DNA of 44,123 nt from an uncultured Clostridia bacterium (GTDB taxonomy: Bacteria > Bacillota > Clostridia > Oscillospirales > Acutalibacteraceae). Shown in pieces: positions 25,333 to 38,227 of the stretch. A program made the position numbers and the translations under genes. The stretch's first letter is position 1, and the number at the start of each line of letters is the position of its first letter. Where the stretch lies: NCBI GenBank assembly GCA_944384835.1, contig CALWUU010000045.1, forward strand, positions 1 to 44,123, in the 5' to 3' direction. The notes under the pieces are model-generated. The model searched no databases and was not told the origin of the DNA. It saw only the letters and a list, made by a program, of their open reading frames with translations.

Positions 25333-25350
25333 TTCCGCACACCTCCTGAT

Positions 25351-28074
25351 TTATTCTTCCTCTTGATCATTTGCAGCGTCATTTTTCTGCATACTCATTT
25401 CCAGCCATTGCTGATAAGTCATTAATACCTGACGGGGCTTAGAACCTTCATGGGGTCCTACAATGCCCATTTGCTCCATTTCATCAATCAAACGGCCTGC
25501 TCTTGCATAGCCAAGACGTAACCGTCTTTGCAATAATGAGGTAGAAGCTTGTCCCGCTTCTACAACGCATTTGATGGCTTCGTCCATCATAGGGTCTGTG
25601 CTCCTGGTATCTCCAGTATCCTCATCCCCTTTTGATTTTTCAGCCACTGCATTTTTCTCAATGCCTTCTATGACAGATTGGTCATATTCTGACGGTTTTG
25701 ATTTTTTCACAAAATTCACAATGGATTCAATTTCACGGTCATCCACATAACAACCCTGCACACGAAGGGGCTTTTGTGAACCCATTGGGGCAAACAGCAT
25801 GTCGCCTCGTCCCAATAACTTTTCCGCTCCGCCCATATCCAAAATGGTACGGGAGTCAATTTGAGAAGAAACTGCAAATGCAATACGGCTTGGAATATTC
25901 GCTTTGATAATACCTGTAATAACGTCAACAGACGGACGCTGTGTGGCAATGACCAAATGCATGCCTGCCGCACGGGCCATTTGAGCCAAACGGCAAATAG
26001 AATCTTCTACTTCGTTGGGCGCTGCCATCATCAGGTCAGCCAGCTCGTCAATGATAATCACAATCTGCGGCATTTTCTTTAACGTAACACCGTCATCACG
26101 TACGTATTCTTCTTTGTCGCCAATCAAACGGTTAAAGGAAGCCAAATCACGCACATTGTTATCGGCAAACATTTTGTAACGGTTGAGCATTTCTGTTACC
26201 GCCCATCCCAATGCGCCTGCGGCTTTGCGAGGGTCTGTAACAACAGGCACCAACAAATGGGGAATTCCGTTATAAATACCCAGTTCTACTACCTTCGGGT
26301 CTACCATTAAGAATCGGACTTCATCCGGCGTTGCTTTATATAGTAAGCTGATAATCAATGAGTTAATGCAAACGGATTTACCGGAACCTGTGGAGCCTGC
26401 AATGAGCAAGTGAGGCATTTTGGCAAGGTCTGCAACGGTCACTTGTCCTGAAATATCACGTCCCAAAGCAACGGTCAGTTTGCTTTTTGCAGAACAAAAA
26501 CGGTTGGATTCTATCAAGTCGCGCATACGCACAACGCCTACATTTTTATTTGGCACCTCAATACCCACAGCGGCTTTTCCCGGAATCGGCGCTTCAATAC
26601 GCACGCCTGACGCGGCAAGATTCATGGCAATATCGTCTGCCAAATTTGTAATTTTGCTGATTTTCACACCTGCGGCAGGCTGCAGCTCGTATCGAGTTAC
26701 GGCAGGACCGCGGCTGATATCTAAAATTTTTGTTTGAACGCCAAAACTTTTTAATGTTTCTACCAACAACTGACCGTTTACCTGCAATTCTTCCGTTACA
26801 TTGCGTGTATCCAGTTCTTTGCTTACTTCAAGCATGGACACGGGAGGAAATTGATATGTACTCTTTTTCTCAGCTTCTTTTTGCTGTTCTACACTTGCAG
26901 GTACATCAGCAGTTGCTTTTTCCACTGCTTTTGCTGCAAAAACAGCAGCCTGTGCCGCTGTTTCGGAGCTATCCGCTGCAGATACAGGAGCTTCCTGCAC
27001 AGAAATTGGTTCCTGCTGTTTTGGTTCGTCCAGAGGAATATCAATATCAGAGGATGTATTTGCATGTGCCACAGCAGTTGTGTGTTCCGGATGGTCAACA
27101 CGTACGACCGGCGGCTGCACAGATTCCGAGGAGTCGATTTCAACATCTAAAAAGTCTAATTTATGATGTTTGCTTTGTTCTTGTTCGTCAGTATCCTCTG
27201 TTTGTCCGCCAAAGTTGAATACTTTTTCAAGCTTCTTTAATTTCTCACTTTTTATCTTTTTTGCAGGCTTTGGCTGATAATTCATATAGGCAGGAATCTC
27301 ATCGTCCCCCAACGCAATATCAATCGGAGACGAATCATTTCGCCTGCTGTTTTGATACAATGGAGGTTCTTTATATTCATCTTTGTTATATGCTTTTTGA
27401 TCTGCTTTTCGTTCTCTTGCTTGATGTATATTTGATACAACTTTAACAGCAGGCTTTGTAAACGCATAAATCAAGCTTGGCAACGTCATACCGGTAAGCA
27501 CCATAACCATCACAAAAAGTACGATCAGAATCACGATTTTAGCACCGGTAAAACCCAAAATAGACACAATCGGAATACCAAATATACCGCTGAAAGCACC
27601 TGCTCCGGAGTTTATCGCGCCTTGGTTATATAACCTTGTCATATTTATGGTAAACGGCAGGTCTTGCTGCTCTTCCGTCGCTGTGTAAATATAAACTGTT
27701 GCACACAGCACAATAATCAACATCACTGTCATAACAATGCGCGACACTGCCCGTGACTGTGTTTTTCCGAAAGCAATTACAATAGATATGTAGCAAAGCA
27801 AAATCGGCCATGCCAATGACATAATACCAAATAAGCCTAAAAATGCATGGTGCATCCATGCCCAAGCGCTTTCTCCCTGAATACATACCAAACAACCTAA
27901 AAAAACGGAAAATGCAAATAACAGAATTGCCATAATTTGATTGCGTTGTTTATGTACTTCTTGATCACGAGGTTTTCGTGCAGCAGCTCTTGTCTTTGTC
28001 TGTGTATTCTTTTTTGCTGCTGGTGTTCGTTTTGTTTTGGTATTGGCCGGCTTTTTATTCGTTCGTTGTGCCAC
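25351..28074 (-). CDS. ftsK: FtsK/SpoIIIE DNA translocase
   Basis: Membrane-anchored hexameric DNA pump used in chromosome segregation at division or sporulation. The 907-residue protein has a basic N terminus (1-45), four membrane segments (about 48-205), a Gln/Glu/Ala-rich linker (to about 440), then the motor with Walker A GSTGSGKS (560-567), Walker [12 protein letters not shown] and [12 protein letters not shown]. It ends in a winged-helix gamma domain (about 825-890) that reads polarity sites. The start is a GTG at 28074 with GAGGTGA just before it. tepA lies upstream and ygiQ downstream on the same strand. Confidence 0.96.
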   Translation of the reverse strand: MAQRTNKKPANTKTKRTPAAKKNTQTKTRAAARKPRDQEVHKQRNQIMAILLFAFSVFLGCLVCIQGESAWAWMHHAFLGLFGIMSLAWPILLCYISIVIAFGKTQSRAVSRIVMTVMLIIVLCATVYIYTATEEQQDLPFTINMTRLYNQGAINSGAGAFSGIFGIPIVSILGFTGAKIVILIVLFVMVMVLTGMTLPSLIYAFTKPAVKVVSNIHQARERKADQKAYNKDEYKEPPLYQNSRRNDSSPIDIALGDDEIPAYMNYQPKPAKKIKSEKLKKLEKVFNFGGQTEDTDEQEQSKHHKLDFLDVEIDSSESVQPPVVRVDHPEHTTAVAHANTSSDIDIPLDEPKQQEPISVQEAPVSAADSSETAAQAAVFAAKAVEKATADVPASVEQQKEAEKKSTYQFPPVSMLEVSKELDTRNVTEELQVNGQLLVETLKSFGVQTKILDISRGPAVTRYELQPAAGVKISKITNLADDIAMNLAASGVRIEAPIPGKAAVGIEVPNKNVGVVRMRDLIESNRFCSAKSKLTVALGRDISGQVTVADLAKMPHLLIAGSTGSGKSVCINSLIISLLYKATPDEVRFLMVDPKVVELGIYNGIPHLLVPVVTDPRKAAGALGWAVTEMLNRYKMFADNNVRDLASFNRLIGDKEEYVRDDGVTLKKMPQIVIIIDELADLMMAAPNEVEDSICRLAQMARAAGMHLVIATQRPSVDVITGIIKANIPSRIAFAVSSQIDSRTILDMGGAEKLLGRGDMLFAPMGSQKPLRVQGCYVDDREIESIVNFVKKSKPSEYDQSVIEGIEKNAVAEKSKGDEDTGDTRSTDPMMDEAIKCVVEAGQASTSLLQRRLRLGYARAGRLIDEMEQMGIVGPHEGSKPRQVLMTYQQWLEMSMQKNDAANDQEEE

Positions 28075-28153
28075 TGTCTCACCTCTTGTTTTTGTTATAC
28101 CCTATGTAAACAAGGCAGGCATTATGAGGTTTGCTCAAGATGCCTTCCTTTTT

Positions 28154-29038
28154 TTATTTTTTTGCTGTTCGTTTTTTTGTTTTCTTTTCTGTTCCAACAG
28201 GGGCTGTGTTCAGAGAAGGTTTATTTTCTGTGTGTTCTTCATATCCATGGTCTTTTTTATTCTTGTCAATCATTTCATACAAACATTCCAGTGCATCGGA
28301 TAAACTGCCAAGACCATCAATCAATCCTTCTTTCACTGCATCGGGACCGTCCAATACAGTACCCACATCCATAACCAACTCTTCTGTGTTCATTGCCAGT
28401 TGATAAAAACGATCCGGATCCATTTTGGAATGTTCACTTACAAACGTTGTAATGCGCTGCTGCATTTTTTGAAAATATTCAAATGTTTGCGGAACGCCTA
28501 ATGTTAAACCATTCATGCGTACAGGATGTATTGTCATAGTCGCAGACGGCGCAATAAAAGATTTTTGTGCCGCTACCGCAAGAGGAACACCAATGGAGTG
28601 TCCGCCACCAAGCACCAGAGAAACCGTTGGTTTTTTCATACCTGCAAACAGTTCTGCCAAAGCCAGTCCGGCTTCTACATCTCCGCCTACGGTATTGAGC
28701 AGAATCAAGAGACCTTCTATTTCAGGTTCTTCTTCAATTGCCACCAACTGGGGAATGATATGCTCATATTTTGTTGTTTTATTTTGACTTGGCAATACAT
28801 AATGCCCTTCTATTTGTCCGATAATGGTCAAACAATGAATTTTATACTTCCCGTTGTTGGTCAGCACAGAGCCTATCTCTTGAATTTTATTCATTTGCGG
28901 GTCATCGCTGTTTGGCTGCGCATGATCGGGAGAATCGGAATTATTTTCATACGCAAGATTGACATAGGCATCTTCGAAATGAAAGGAATCCTCTAAACGT
29001 TTTGTATGATGCCGTTGTGAATTTTGATGTTGATTCAT
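28154..29038 (-). CDS. tepA: ClpP-like protease, TepA family
   Basis: A 294-residue serine protease homologue of the ClpP fold. Residues 67-240 hold the core: [20 protein letters not shown], the nucleophile Ser148 in [11 protein letters not shown], and His171 in [10 protein letters not shown]. Charged low-complexity tails flank it. TepA proteins were first linked to translocation-enhancing/signal peptide processing. The adjacency tepA then ftsK/SpoIIIE is known from Bacillus and Clostridia. The ATG at 29038 has AGGAGGT 6 bases upstream; a TTG just before it is rejected. Confidence 0.9.
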   Translation of the reverse strand: MNQHQNSQRHHTKRLEDSFHFEDAYVNLAYENNSDSPDHAQPNSDDPQMNKIQEIGSVLTNNGKYKIHCLTIIGQIEGHYVLPSQNKTTKYEHIIPQLVAIEEEPEIEGLLILLNTVGGDVEAGLALAELFAGMKKPTVSLVLGGGHSIGVPLAVAAQKSFIAPSATMTIHPVRMNGLTLGVPQTFEYFQKMQQRITTFVSEHSKMDPDRFYQLAMNTEELVMDVGTVLDGPDAVKEGLIDGLGSLSDALECLYEMIDKNKKDHGYEEHTENKPSLNTAPVGTEKKTKKRTAKK

Positions 29039-29139
29039 CAAAACACCTCCTACAACACATAGTGTGCCGTAAAACGAAGGAAATCATACGCAAAAATAAA
29101 AATTTTCCAAATTCGTCCCTGCAGCATTGCTATCATAGT

Positions 29140-29168
29140 ATTATAGCATAAAGAAAATTGTACCGCAA
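29140..29168 (-). promoter_or_regulatory. Promoter of the tepA-ftsK-ygiQ unit
   Basis: Minus strand TTGCGG (29163-29168), 17-base spacer, TATAAT (29140-29145). The leader would be about 95 bases. Confidence 0.65.
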
Positions 29169-29488
29169 TCTTCAACTATCCGCCGTAAAATCGTTCTTAC
29201 ATCCAAAATCCTAATTTTGCTCTGTCAGGAAAGCGTGATTCTGAAAAATAACACTTCTACCGCTTGCATCTGTGATTAGGCACATGATATGTGGAATTCA
29301 AATTTCACTTTCATGTATCATGTACAGCTGTTATACCACTGGAATTGTAAACGGACAAGCTGTTTTTATAAAAAACAAAAATTTTCAGTGAAATAACCCA
29401 TGTTTTATCTTACATAGTAAAGAGAAAAATCCACTGTAAAAACAACCTTAATCATTGATATATATACATCGGAAACCGTCATTAAAAG
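29169..29488. other. Gene-free divergent region between tepA and aconitase
   Basis: AT-rich with no credible reading frame. No Rex-type palindrome (TTGTGAA-like or TTGTTAA-like halves) could be recognised by eye. Confidence 0.5.
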
Positions 29489-29517
29489 TTGACAAGAATT
29501 TGAAAATATTAGATAAT
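29489..29517 (+). promoter_or_regulatory. Promoter of the aconitase-icd-rex operon
   Basis: TTGACA (29489-29494), 17-base spacer, GATAAT (29512-29517). Confidence 0.85.
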
Positions 29518-29585
29518 ATGAGTAATTATAATATGCGAAATGAATGTTACCTAAATGGTATTTCGTACATTGAAAGGGGTATACG

Positions 29586-31520
29586 ATGGGTTACACAATT
29601 GCTCAAAAAATTATTAAAGCACATTTGCTTAGCGGTGAAATGACCGTAGGAAGCGATATTGGGCTGAAAATCGACCAGACACTAACGCAAGACGCGACAG
29701 GAACCATGGCTTATTTGGAATTTGAGGCAATGGGTGTTCCAAGAGTCAAAACAGAAAAATCTGTTGCTTATATTGACCACAACACATTACAAACCGGCTT
29801 TGAAAACGCAGACGACCATAAATTTATTCAAACGGTTACAAAAAAACATGGCATTTATTTTTCTCGTCCCGGCAACGGCATATGCCACCAAGTACACTTG
29901 GAGCGCTTTGGTATTCCTGGAAAAACATTAATCGGCTCTGACAGCCATACGCCAACAAACGGCGGTATCGGCATGCTGGCTATGGGCGCAGGCGGTCTTG
30001 ACGTAGCGGTTGCTATGGGCGGCGGCGCTTACCACATTACCATGCCGAAAATGGTTCGCATTAATCTAACCGGTGAATTACAGGATTGGGTTTCTGCAAA
30101 AGATGTGATTTTGGAAGTCCTGCGCTTGTTGACCGTAAAAGGCGGCGTAGGAAAAATCATCGAGTACGGCGGTCCCGGTGTAGCAACACTAACCGTTCCT
30201 GAACGCGCTACCATTACTAACATGGGTGCGGAACTTGGTGCTACAACCTCTATCTTCCCTTCTGACGATGTTACCCGCGGCTTTTTGAAAGCACAGGATC
30301 GCGAAGAGGATTGGGTAGAATTAAAAGCTGACGATGATGCAGTTTACGATGAAGTATATGAAATTAATTTGTCTGAGCTAAAACCGCTTGCAGCTTGTCC
30401 TCACAGTCCTGACAACATCAAATCCATTGACGAAATCGGCGCAAAAAAAGTGGACCAAGTTTGCATTGGTTCCTGCACCAACTCATCTTATTTGGATTTG
30501 ATGCGTGTTGCTGCTATTTTAAAAGGCAAAACAGTACATCCTGACGTTAGTCTTTCCATTGCACCGGGGTCTAAACAAGTATTTAATATGCTTGCACAAA
30601 ACGGCGCTTTGGCTGATTTAATCGCAGCAGGTGCACGTATTTTGGAAAGTGCCTGCGGTCCATGCATCGGCATGGGTCAGTCTCCAAATACAAACGGCGT
30701 TTCTCTGCGTACCTTTAACCGTAACTTTGAAGGACGTTCCGGAACCGCTACCGGACAAGTATATCTGGTAAGTCCTGAAACTGCTGCTGTTTCTGCTTTG
30801 ACAGGCGTATTCACAAATCCTCAAACACTGGGCAAAAAAGTAGACATTGCACAACCGGAGCACTTCTTAATCAATGATAACATGGTAGAACCTCCTGCTC
30901 CTGTTGAAGAAATGGACAAAGTAGAAGTATTGCGCGGACCAAATATCAAAGAGTTCCCAACTACAAGCGCACTGGAAGAAACCATTACTGCAAAAGCATT
31001 GCTGAAAGTTGGCGATAATATCACAACCGACCACATTATGCCTGCAGGCGCAAAAATTCTTCCGTACCGTTCCAATATTCCTTATTTATCCAATTTCTGC
31101 TTTGCAGTTTGCGACGAAAAATTCCCGGAACGCTGCCGCAAAGAAGGCCCAAGCATTATCATCGGCGGTTCTAACTATGGTCAGGGTTCTTCCCGTGAAC
31201 ACGCTGCTCTTGTTCCTCTTTATCTCGGTGTAAAAGCAGTTGTGGCAAAATCTTTTGCTCGCATTCACTGTGCAAACCTAGCAAATGCAGGCATTTTACC
31301 GTTTACATTCAAAAATGAAGCCGATTACGACTCCATTGACCAAATGGACGAATTGGAATTGCCAAATATTCGTACTGCGATTGCCAACGGCGGCAAAGTT
31401 ATTTTGAAAAATAAAACAAAAGGTACTGAGATTGCACTGGAACCTGTATTAACAGAGCGTCAGCGTGATTTGGTATTGGCAGGCGGTTTGTTAAATTATA
31501 CAAGGGAACATAATCAATAA
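29586..31520 (+). CDS. acn: Aconitate hydratase
   Basis: Iron-sulphur enzyme interconverting citrate and isocitrate. The 644-residue protein is the short mitochondrial-like bacterial form. Cluster ligands are Cys297 (GSCTNS), Cys357 and Cys360 (ACGPCIG). Other motifs are [24 protein letters not shown] and the swivel-domain [15 protein letters not shown]. The start ATG at 29586 follows AAAGGGG. It is first in an operon with icd (19 bases) and rex (23 bases). No citrate synthase is nearby. Confidence 0.95.
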   Translation: MGYTIAQKIIKAHLLSGEMTVGSDIGLKIDQTLTQDATGTMAYLEFEAMGVPRVKTEKSVAYIDHNTLQTGFENADDHKFIQTVTKKHGIYFSRPGNGICHQVHLERFGIPGKTLIGSDSHTPTNGGIGMLAMGAGGLDVAVAMGGGAYHITMPKMVRINLTGELQDWVSAKDVILEVLRLLTVKGGVGKIIEYGGPGVATLTVPERATITNMGAELGATTSIFPSDDVTRGFLKAQDREEDWVELKADDDAVYDEVYEINLSELKPLAACPHSPDNIKSIDEIGAKKVDQVCIGSCTNSSYLDLMRVAAILKGKTVHPDVSLSIAPGSKQVFNMLAQNGALADLIAAGARILESACGPCIGMGQSPNTNGVSLRTFNRNFEGRSGTATGQVYLVSPETAAVSALTGVFTNPQTLGKKVDIAQPEHFLINDNMVEPPAPVEEMDKVEVLRGPNIKEFPTTSALEETITAKALLKVGDNITTDHIMPAGAKILPYRSNIPYLSNFCFAVCDEKFPERCRKEGPSIIIGGSNYGQGSSREHAALVPLYLGVKAVVAKSFARIHCANLANAGILPFTFKNEADYDSIDQMDELELPNIRTAIANGGKVILKNKTKGTEIALEPVLTERQRDLVLAGGLLNYTREHNQ

Positions 31521-31539
31521 TTTTAGGAGGATTTTTGCA

Positions 31540-32751
31540 ATGGCAGATAAAATTCAAATGAAAACCCCTCTCGTTGAGATGGATGGCGATGAAATGACAC
31601 GTATCATCTGGAAGATGATTAAAGATATCTTACTAACCCCTTATATCGACTTAAAAACAGAGTATTATGATCTTGGTCTTGAGCACAGAGAAGCAACAGA
31701 CGACCAAGTTACATTTGACTCCGCATATGCTACCAAAAAATATGGTGTAGCAGTAAAATGCGCTACCATTACTCCAAACGCAGACCGCGTGGTAGAGTAC
31801 AACTTAAAACAAATGTGGAAATCTCCTAACGGAACCATTCGTGCATTGTTAGACGGTACTGTATTCCGTACCCCCATTGTAGTAAAAGGCATTACACCTT
31901 TTATTCCAACTTGGACAAAACCAATTACCATTGCACGTCATGCATACGGTGATGTTTATAAAAACACTGAAATGGTAGTAGAAGCAAACAGCAAAGCAGA
32001 ACTGGTTGTAACAAAAGCAGACGGTACTGAGGAAAGAGCGTTGATTCATAACTTTGAGACACCAGGTATTTTGCAGGGATTACATAACTTGGATAAAAGC
32101 ATTGAGAGCTTTGCCCGCGCTTGCTTTAACTACGCATTGGATTTAAAACAAGATTTGTGGTTCTCCACAAAAGACACTATTTCCAAAAAATATGACCATC
32201 GTTTTAAAGATATCTTTGCAGAAATCTACGAGAAGGAATATAAAGAGAAATTTGAAGCTGCCGGCATTGAATACTTCTACACTCTAATTGATGATGCCGT
32301 TGCAAGAGTGGTCCGTTCCAACGGCGGTTATATCTGGGCATGTAAAAATTATGACGGTGACGTTATGTCCGACATGGTTGCAACCGCTTTCGGCAGTCTT
32401 GCAATGATGACTTCTGTTTTGGTCTCTCCTGACGGTGTGTACGAGTACGAAGCTGCTCACGGTACAGTACAAAGACATTATTACAAACACTTAAAAGGCG
32501 AAAAAACATCTACCAACTCCATGGCTACTTTATTTGCATGGACAGGCGCTTTGAGAAAAAGAGGCGAGCTGGATAACATTCCTGAATTGGTTAATTTTGC
32601 AAATAAATTAGAGCAAGCATCCATTCAAACCATTGAAGACGGCGTTATGACAGGCGACTTATACGCATTATCCTCTTTAGAAAATAAAAGAACAGTTGAT
32701 ACGGAAACCTTCTTGCAAGAAATCAACAACCGTCTTGTAAAACTCCTATAA
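31540..32751 (+). CDS. icd: NADP-dependent isocitrate dehydrogenase, eukaryotic-like dimeric type
   Basis: Oxidatively decarboxylates isocitrate to 2-oxoglutarate with NADP. The 403-residue protein belongs to the homodimeric type II enzymes: [80 protein letters not shown] and [11 protein letters not shown], the last being the NADP-specific segment ([15 protein letters not shown]). Typical icd of many bacteria is the other, E. coli-like type. RBS AGGAGG before the ATG at 31540. Co-transcribed with aconitase. Confidence 0.96.
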   Translation: MADKIQMKTPLVEMDGDEMTRIIWKMIKDILLTPYIDLKTEYYDLGLEHREATDDQVTFDSAYATKKYGVAVKCATITPNADRVVEYNLKQMWKSPNGTIRALLDGTVFRTPIVVKGITPFIPTWTKPITIARHAYGDVYKNTEMVVEANSKAELVVTKADGTEERALIHNFETPGILQGLHNLDKSIESFARACFNYALDLKQDLWFSTKDTISKKYDHRFKDIFAEIYEKEYKEKFEAAGIEYFYTLIDDAVARVVRSNGGYIWACKNYDGDVMSDMVATAFGSLAMMTSVLVSPDGVYEYEAAHGTVQRHYYKHLKGEKTSTNSMATLFAWTGALRKRGELDNIPELVNFANKLEQASIQTIEDGVMTGDLYALSSLENKRTVDTETFLQEINNRLVKLL

Positions 32752-32774
32752 AATTGTATTGGAGGTGCTGACTT

Positions 32775-33413
32775 ATGGCAAAAAGTAATTATATTTCTAT
32801 GCCTGTAATTAGAAGATTACCTCGCTATTACCGTCATTTGACTACATTAAAAAACAGAGGAATCAACCGAGTTTCCTCTAAAGAATTATCTGAAAATATG
32901 GGACTTACCGCCTCTCAAATTCGTCAGGACTTAAACTGTTTTGGCGGCTTTGGTCAGCAAGGCTACGGCTACATGGTAGATCAGCTCCGTACAGAAATAG
33001 GCAATATTATGGGCATTCAAAATTCATACAAGGCAATTATTCTCGGTGCCGGTAATTTGGGACACGCTGTGACTGTTCACTTATCTTTTGAAATGCAAGG
33101 CTTTGTATTAACCGGCATTTTTGACAATGACCCACAAAAAATTGGCACGAAACTAAAAGAGCATACAATTTTGGATATTAACGACTTGGATGACTTTTAT
33201 CAAAAAGTAAAACCAGATATGGCTGTCTTATGTGTACCGCAGGAAGAAGTTTCAGCTTTAGTAGATAAACTATATTCCTTGGGAATCAAAAACTACTGGA
33301 ATTTCAGCCATTATGACATCAATCCAAAATATTCAGACGCGATTGTAGAAGCAGTTCATTTGGGCGACAGTCTCATGACGCTTTGCTACAGAATTTCCGA
33401 AAATATGATATAA
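32775..33413 (+). CDS. rex: Redox-sensing transcriptional repressor Rex
   Basis: Repressor that reads the NADH/NAD ratio and controls fermentative and respiratory genes. The 212-residue protein has the N-terminal winged helix (VIRRLPRYYRHLTTLKNRGINRVSSKELSENMGLTASQIRQDLN) and a Rossmann domain with GAGNLGHA. GGAGGTG precedes the ATG at 32775. Its placement in the aconitase-icd operon makes it a candidate local regulator, but no clear Rex box was seen at the operon promoter. Confidence 0.96.
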   Translation: MAKSNYISMPVIRRLPRYYRHLTTLKNRGINRVSSKELSENMGLTASQIRQDLNCFGGFGQQGYGYMVDQLRTEIGNIMGIQNSYKAIILGAGNLGHAVTVHLSFEMQGFVLTGIFDNDPQKIGTKLKEHTILDINDLDDFYQKVKPDMAVLCVPQEEVSALVDKLYSLGIKNYWNFSHYDINPKYSDAIVEAVHLGDSLMTLCYRISENMI

Positions 33414-33454
33414 CACAACCTAGCAACAGCAGCCAAACAAACATTGAAAGGAAT

Positions 33455-33480
33455 CTCTGTCAATATACAGAGTTTTGTTT
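33455..33480 (+). terminator. Terminator after rex
   Basis: A 6-bp stem (33455-33460 with 33467-33472) followed by TTTTGTTT. Outer CAAACAAA/TTTGTTTG pairing around it could lengthen it. Confidence 0.6.
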
Positions 33481-33633
33481 GTTGACCAGAATATTTTCAG
33501 CATTGATCCATGACGTATTTTTAATAGACAACAACCTCAAAACAGCAACAAAAATAAAATTTAGGCGGTTATGAGAATATTGTATGTTAATACGTTAGAA
33601 ACTGTATAACAATTTTTTTGATGTGATAACATA

Positions 33634-33680
33634 AGATACAGGATGCAGATATTTATCTGCATCCTGTATCTCTATTTTTT
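33634..33680 (+). terminator. Second, stronger terminator of the acn-icd-rex operon
   Basis: An 18-bp perfect inverted repeat (33634-33651 with 33654-33671) followed by a T-rich tract. It lies about 220 bases past rex. Confidence 0.8.
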
Positions 33681-33723
33681 ACTAAAATGAACTTTTACAA
33701 ATATTTCTTAACACAATTGGCAC

Positions 33724-33752
33724 TTTTCATTCCAATCAATTCATGATAATAT
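33724..33752 (+). promoter_or_regulatory. Possible promoter of lemA
   Basis: TTTTCA (33724-33729), 17 bases, TAATAT (33747-33752). Both boxes are imperfect. Confidence 0.35.
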
Positions 33753-33828
33753 ATAACTAAAATAGAAACCGCAAATATATCATTATAGATAATGCTATAT
33801 TCTATGAATACTTTATGGAGGTATCGCT

Positions 33829-34392
33829 ATGATAGGTTGGATAATCGCAGGCAGCATTGTAGGCGCAATTGTTATCATCCTAATTATTTCCGTGATTGTG
33901 ATGTATAACAATTTAGTAGAGCGTTCTGTACGTGTAGACAACGCATGGTCACAAATCGATGTACAAATGAAACAGCGTTACGATTTAATTCCTAACTTAG
34001 TGGAAACAGTAAAGGCATATGCTTCTCACGAAAAAAGCACATTGGAAGAAGTCACAAAATGGCGCGCGGCAGCAATGGAGGCAAAAACTCCGGAAGAATT
34101 AATACAAAGCAACCAAAAGCTTTCCGGCGCCATCGCCAATATTTTTGCCACTGCCGAAAATTATCCTGATTTAAAGGCAAATTCAAATTTTTTAGACCTA
34201 CAAAGCCAACTGAAAGAACTGGAAGAAAAAATAGCATTTGCACGTCAATTCTACAATGATACGGTTATGAAATACAACGAATATTTACAACGTTTCCCAT
34301 CCAATATTATTGCCAATATCTTTAAATATAAAGAACGCTCATATTTTGAAATGAACGAGGCAGAAAAAGCAGTACCTAAGGTACAATTTTAA
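33829..34392 (+). CDS. lemA: LemA family protein
   Basis: A 187-residue membrane-anchored protein: one N-terminal membrane segment (4-26), then a helical domain with LVERSVRVDNAWSQIDVQMKQRYDLIPNLVETVKAY and KYNEYLQRFPSNIIANIFKYKERSYFEM, the family signature. LemA proteins form four-helix bundles with a short periplasmic/extracellular N end; role unclear. The start ATG at 33829 has TGGAGGT. It precedes a DUF2207 protein by 24 bases, a frequent partner. Confidence 0.96.
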   Translation: MIGWIIAGSIVGAIVIILIISVIVMYNNLVERSVRVDNAWSQIDVQMKQRYDLIPNLVETVKAYASHEKSTLEEVTKWRAAAMEAKTPEELIQSNQKLSGAIANIFATAENYPDLKANSNFLDLQSQLKELEEKIAFARQFYNDTVMKYNEYLQRFPSNIIANIFKYKERSYFEMNEAEKAVPKVQF

Positions 34393-34416
34393 TCCATGCA
34401 CTCTTAGGAGAACCTT

Positions 34417-36357
34417 ATGACAAAATCTTTACTCATAAAAATTGGAATTTTTCTGGCTGTAACGGCTGCTGTATTCGCCATAGCAGTACCGCTTGTTATG
34501 AGCAATACTGATTATAAAGGAGATTCCAAACAAGTTCTGGATAACCTGAATATACAAGCGACTGTAACGGAAAACGGAGACATGACAGTCAAAGAAACAT
34601 GGCAAATCACACTGGAAAACCGCGATACCCCGTATCGCAATATTTATAAAACCATCCAGCTGGATTCTGCCCAAGTAGACGCATTGACCGGCGTGTCCGT
34701 ATATGATCTTGATAACCAAATATCCTACAATTTACAGGAAGTATCAAACCCACAGCTTGCATCTCCCAATCTTGAAAATGTATGCTACTATACAAAAACA
34801 GGCAATACGGTAGAAATCGGTCTGTTCATGCCGCGTATTTATGAGGGTACACGCAATTTTGAAATTCAATATACGTTTACCAATTGTATTACAGCATATC
34901 CCGATACAGCAGTACTATACTATCAATTTATCGGCTCACAGTTTTCAATTCCCATTACAAATATGAGTGTGACTGTAACTTTGCCGCAAAATGAAACTGT
35001 AACGGAAAATCCTTATGCATGGCTGCATTGTACGGCAGACAGCTTTTTAACCATTGACGCTCCAAATCAAATTTCATTTACTGCGCAAAATATTCCTGCA
35101 CAAACCATGGTTGAAGCCCGAATTGCAGCTCCGCTTGCGCTATTTCCAAATGTAACAAGAACCAGCTCCGCAACCAATTTGCAAAATATTCAAAATGAAG
35201 AACAAGAATGGGCAACGGCTTATCAGAAAAAGCAAGAATATGAATATATGCTGGGTGTATTGGACATCATATTTGCTGCCGTCATCATAGGAATTGCAAT
35301 CGTTTTATCTGTCCTTACACGTTATCTTACACGCCGTCACAAAGTGAATGTCCCTGAATATACACGAGAAATTCCAAAAGGCAGCAGTCCGGCCGCGGCA
35401 GCTTTGCTTTATTATCATTACAAAGTCAGTATTAAGGATCAAGTACGGGGAAATATATTGAGCGCTACCTTAATGAGTCTTTCCAATAAGGGATATTTGG
35501 AATTCGGCTCAGATGAAAATGATACTCTGGTTTTAAAACCAATTGGAAATACCAAAAACAAAGAGCTTACATTAAGCGAACAAGTGATGCTTTCTTTGGT
35601 TACAACCGTAGCAACAGCAACCAACGGTTCCTTTACATTAAAACAGTTTTCTGCTTACACGAAGAAGCATGGCAAATATGTAAACACCATGTTTGAAACA
35701 TTGTTTGCACGTGCAAAAGATGAAATCAGACCATACGGTTATTATGAAAAAAGCCAAAATTTTATTAAAATCATCAAATATTTGGGTATTGCCGGAATTG
35801 TGGCAGGAATCATCACAATTTTTGCTTCCTCTATGATTTATATTGCAATTGCGGCGATTTTGGCGGGTATTTTTACGTTTATTATGAGTACAGGTCCTAG
35901 CCGCCTGAGCATACAGGGAGAAACCATGTATATGGTGTGGAAAGGTCTTGAAAAATATATGCTGGAATTTTCCAACATGAAAGAATACGAATTACCTCAC
36001 TTAGAGTTATGGAAAGATTATCTGGTATATGCCACTATGATGGGTATTGCAGATAAAGTATGCAAACGGCTGAAACTTGTATATCCAAATATAGACAATG
36101 ACGACTATATGACCTCTGCTTTTGGAGACACGTTCTTCTACTGGATGTTTATGTCTCATTATCATCATTCCGGATTCCGCAGCGAAAACTTTGCTTCCGG
36201 CTTGGGAGATAAATTAACTTCTATCAGCTCAGCTGCAACCCGTATTGCAAATCCCCCATCTTCCGGAAAAGGCGGATTTGGAGGCTCCGGCGGAGGCGGA
36301 GGCGGCTTCGGCGGAGGCGGTGGTGGTTTTGGAGGCGGAGGCGGCGGTGTTCGCTAA
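34417..36357 (+). CDS. DUF2207 membrane protein with a glycine-rich tail
   Basis: A 646-residue protein: N-terminal signal/membrane segment (8-30), an extracellular beta-rich domain (about 40-245, with NGDMTVKETWQITLENRDTPYRNIY), a membrane segment (about 282-303), a cytosolic domain (about 330-450, SSPAAAALLYYHY), two membrane segments (about 465-500), and a tail of Gly/Phe repeats (SGKGGFGGSGGG type). This is the DUF2207 layout and it is paired with LemA as in other Firmicutes. Start ATG at 34417 with AGGAG. The function of the pair is unknown; cell-envelope roles have been suggested. Confidence 0.9.
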   Translation: MTKSLLIKIGIFLAVTAAVFAIAVPLVMSNTDYKGDSKQVLDNLNIQATVTENGDMTVKETWQITLENRDTPYRNIYKTIQLDSAQVDALTGVSVYDLDNQISYNLQEVSNPQLASPNLENVCYYTKTGNTVEIGLFMPRIYEGTRNFEIQYTFTNCITAYPDTAVLYYQFIGSQFSIPITNMSVTVTLPQNETVTENPYAWLHCTADSFLTIDAPNQISFTAQNIPAQTMVEARIAAPLALFPNVTRTSSATNLQNIQNEEQEWATAYQKKQEYEYMLGVLDIIFAAVIIGIAIVLSVLTRYLTRRHKVNVPEYTREIPKGSSPAAAALLYYHYKVSIKDQVRGNILSATLMSLSNKGYLEFGSDENDTLVLKPIGNTKNKELTLSEQVMLSLVTTVATATNGSFTLKQFSAYTKKHGKYVNTMFETLFARAKDEIRPYGYYEKSQNFIKIIKYLGIAGIVAGIITIFASSMIYIAIAAILAGIFTFIMSTGPSRLSIQGETMYMVWKGLEKYMLEFSNMKEYELPHLELWKDYLVYATMMGIADKVCKRLKLVYPNIDNDDYMTSAFGDTFFYWMFMSHYHHSGFRSENFASGLGDKLTSISSAATRIANPPSSGKGGFGGSGGGGGGFGGGGGGFGGGGGGVR

Positions 36358-36393
36358 CATCCAAATTCACAAAATCCATTAATACCTTATTGC

Positions 36394-36426
36394 AAAAAAG
36401 AGCAACTGTTAAACAGTTGCTCTTTT

Positions 36427-36428
<2 letters not shown>
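36394..36428. terminator. Bidirectional terminator between DUF2207 gene and pyrG
   Basis: GAGCAACTG and CAGTTGCTC arms with A-run and T-run flanks over 36394-36428. The right end overlaps the pyrG stop codon by two bases. Confidence 0.88.
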
Positions 36429-38064
<1,636 letters not shown>

Positions 38065-38102
38065 TTATTTAAAATTGACAAAAATATTGTGCAGATATAA
38101 AA

Positions 38103-38149
38103 CAAAAAAGATGTTCCCAATGCAAAACCGTTCATGCTATTGGGAACAT
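38103..38149 (-). terminator. Terminator of the cyclophilin/DUF4870-like unit
   Basis: On the minus strand an 11-bp stem (38111-38121 with 38139-38149) is followed by a run of T, between this unit and pyrG. Confidence 0.75.
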
Positions 38150-38227
38150 AACAATATATTTTTATTATATCTCTTTTTGTATCAAAATGTCAATGGAATC
38201 CGTCACTTTTTGCAGTAAATTCTTTCT

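Noticed and set aside
29169-29585. Rex operator before aconitase
   Set aside because: No sequence close to the known Rex palindromes was seen; only short chance matches such as TTGTAAAC near 29346.
36290-36354. Tandem repeat array at the end of the DUF2207 gene
   Set aside because: It is the in-frame Gly-rich tail typical of the family, not a separate repeat or CRISPR.
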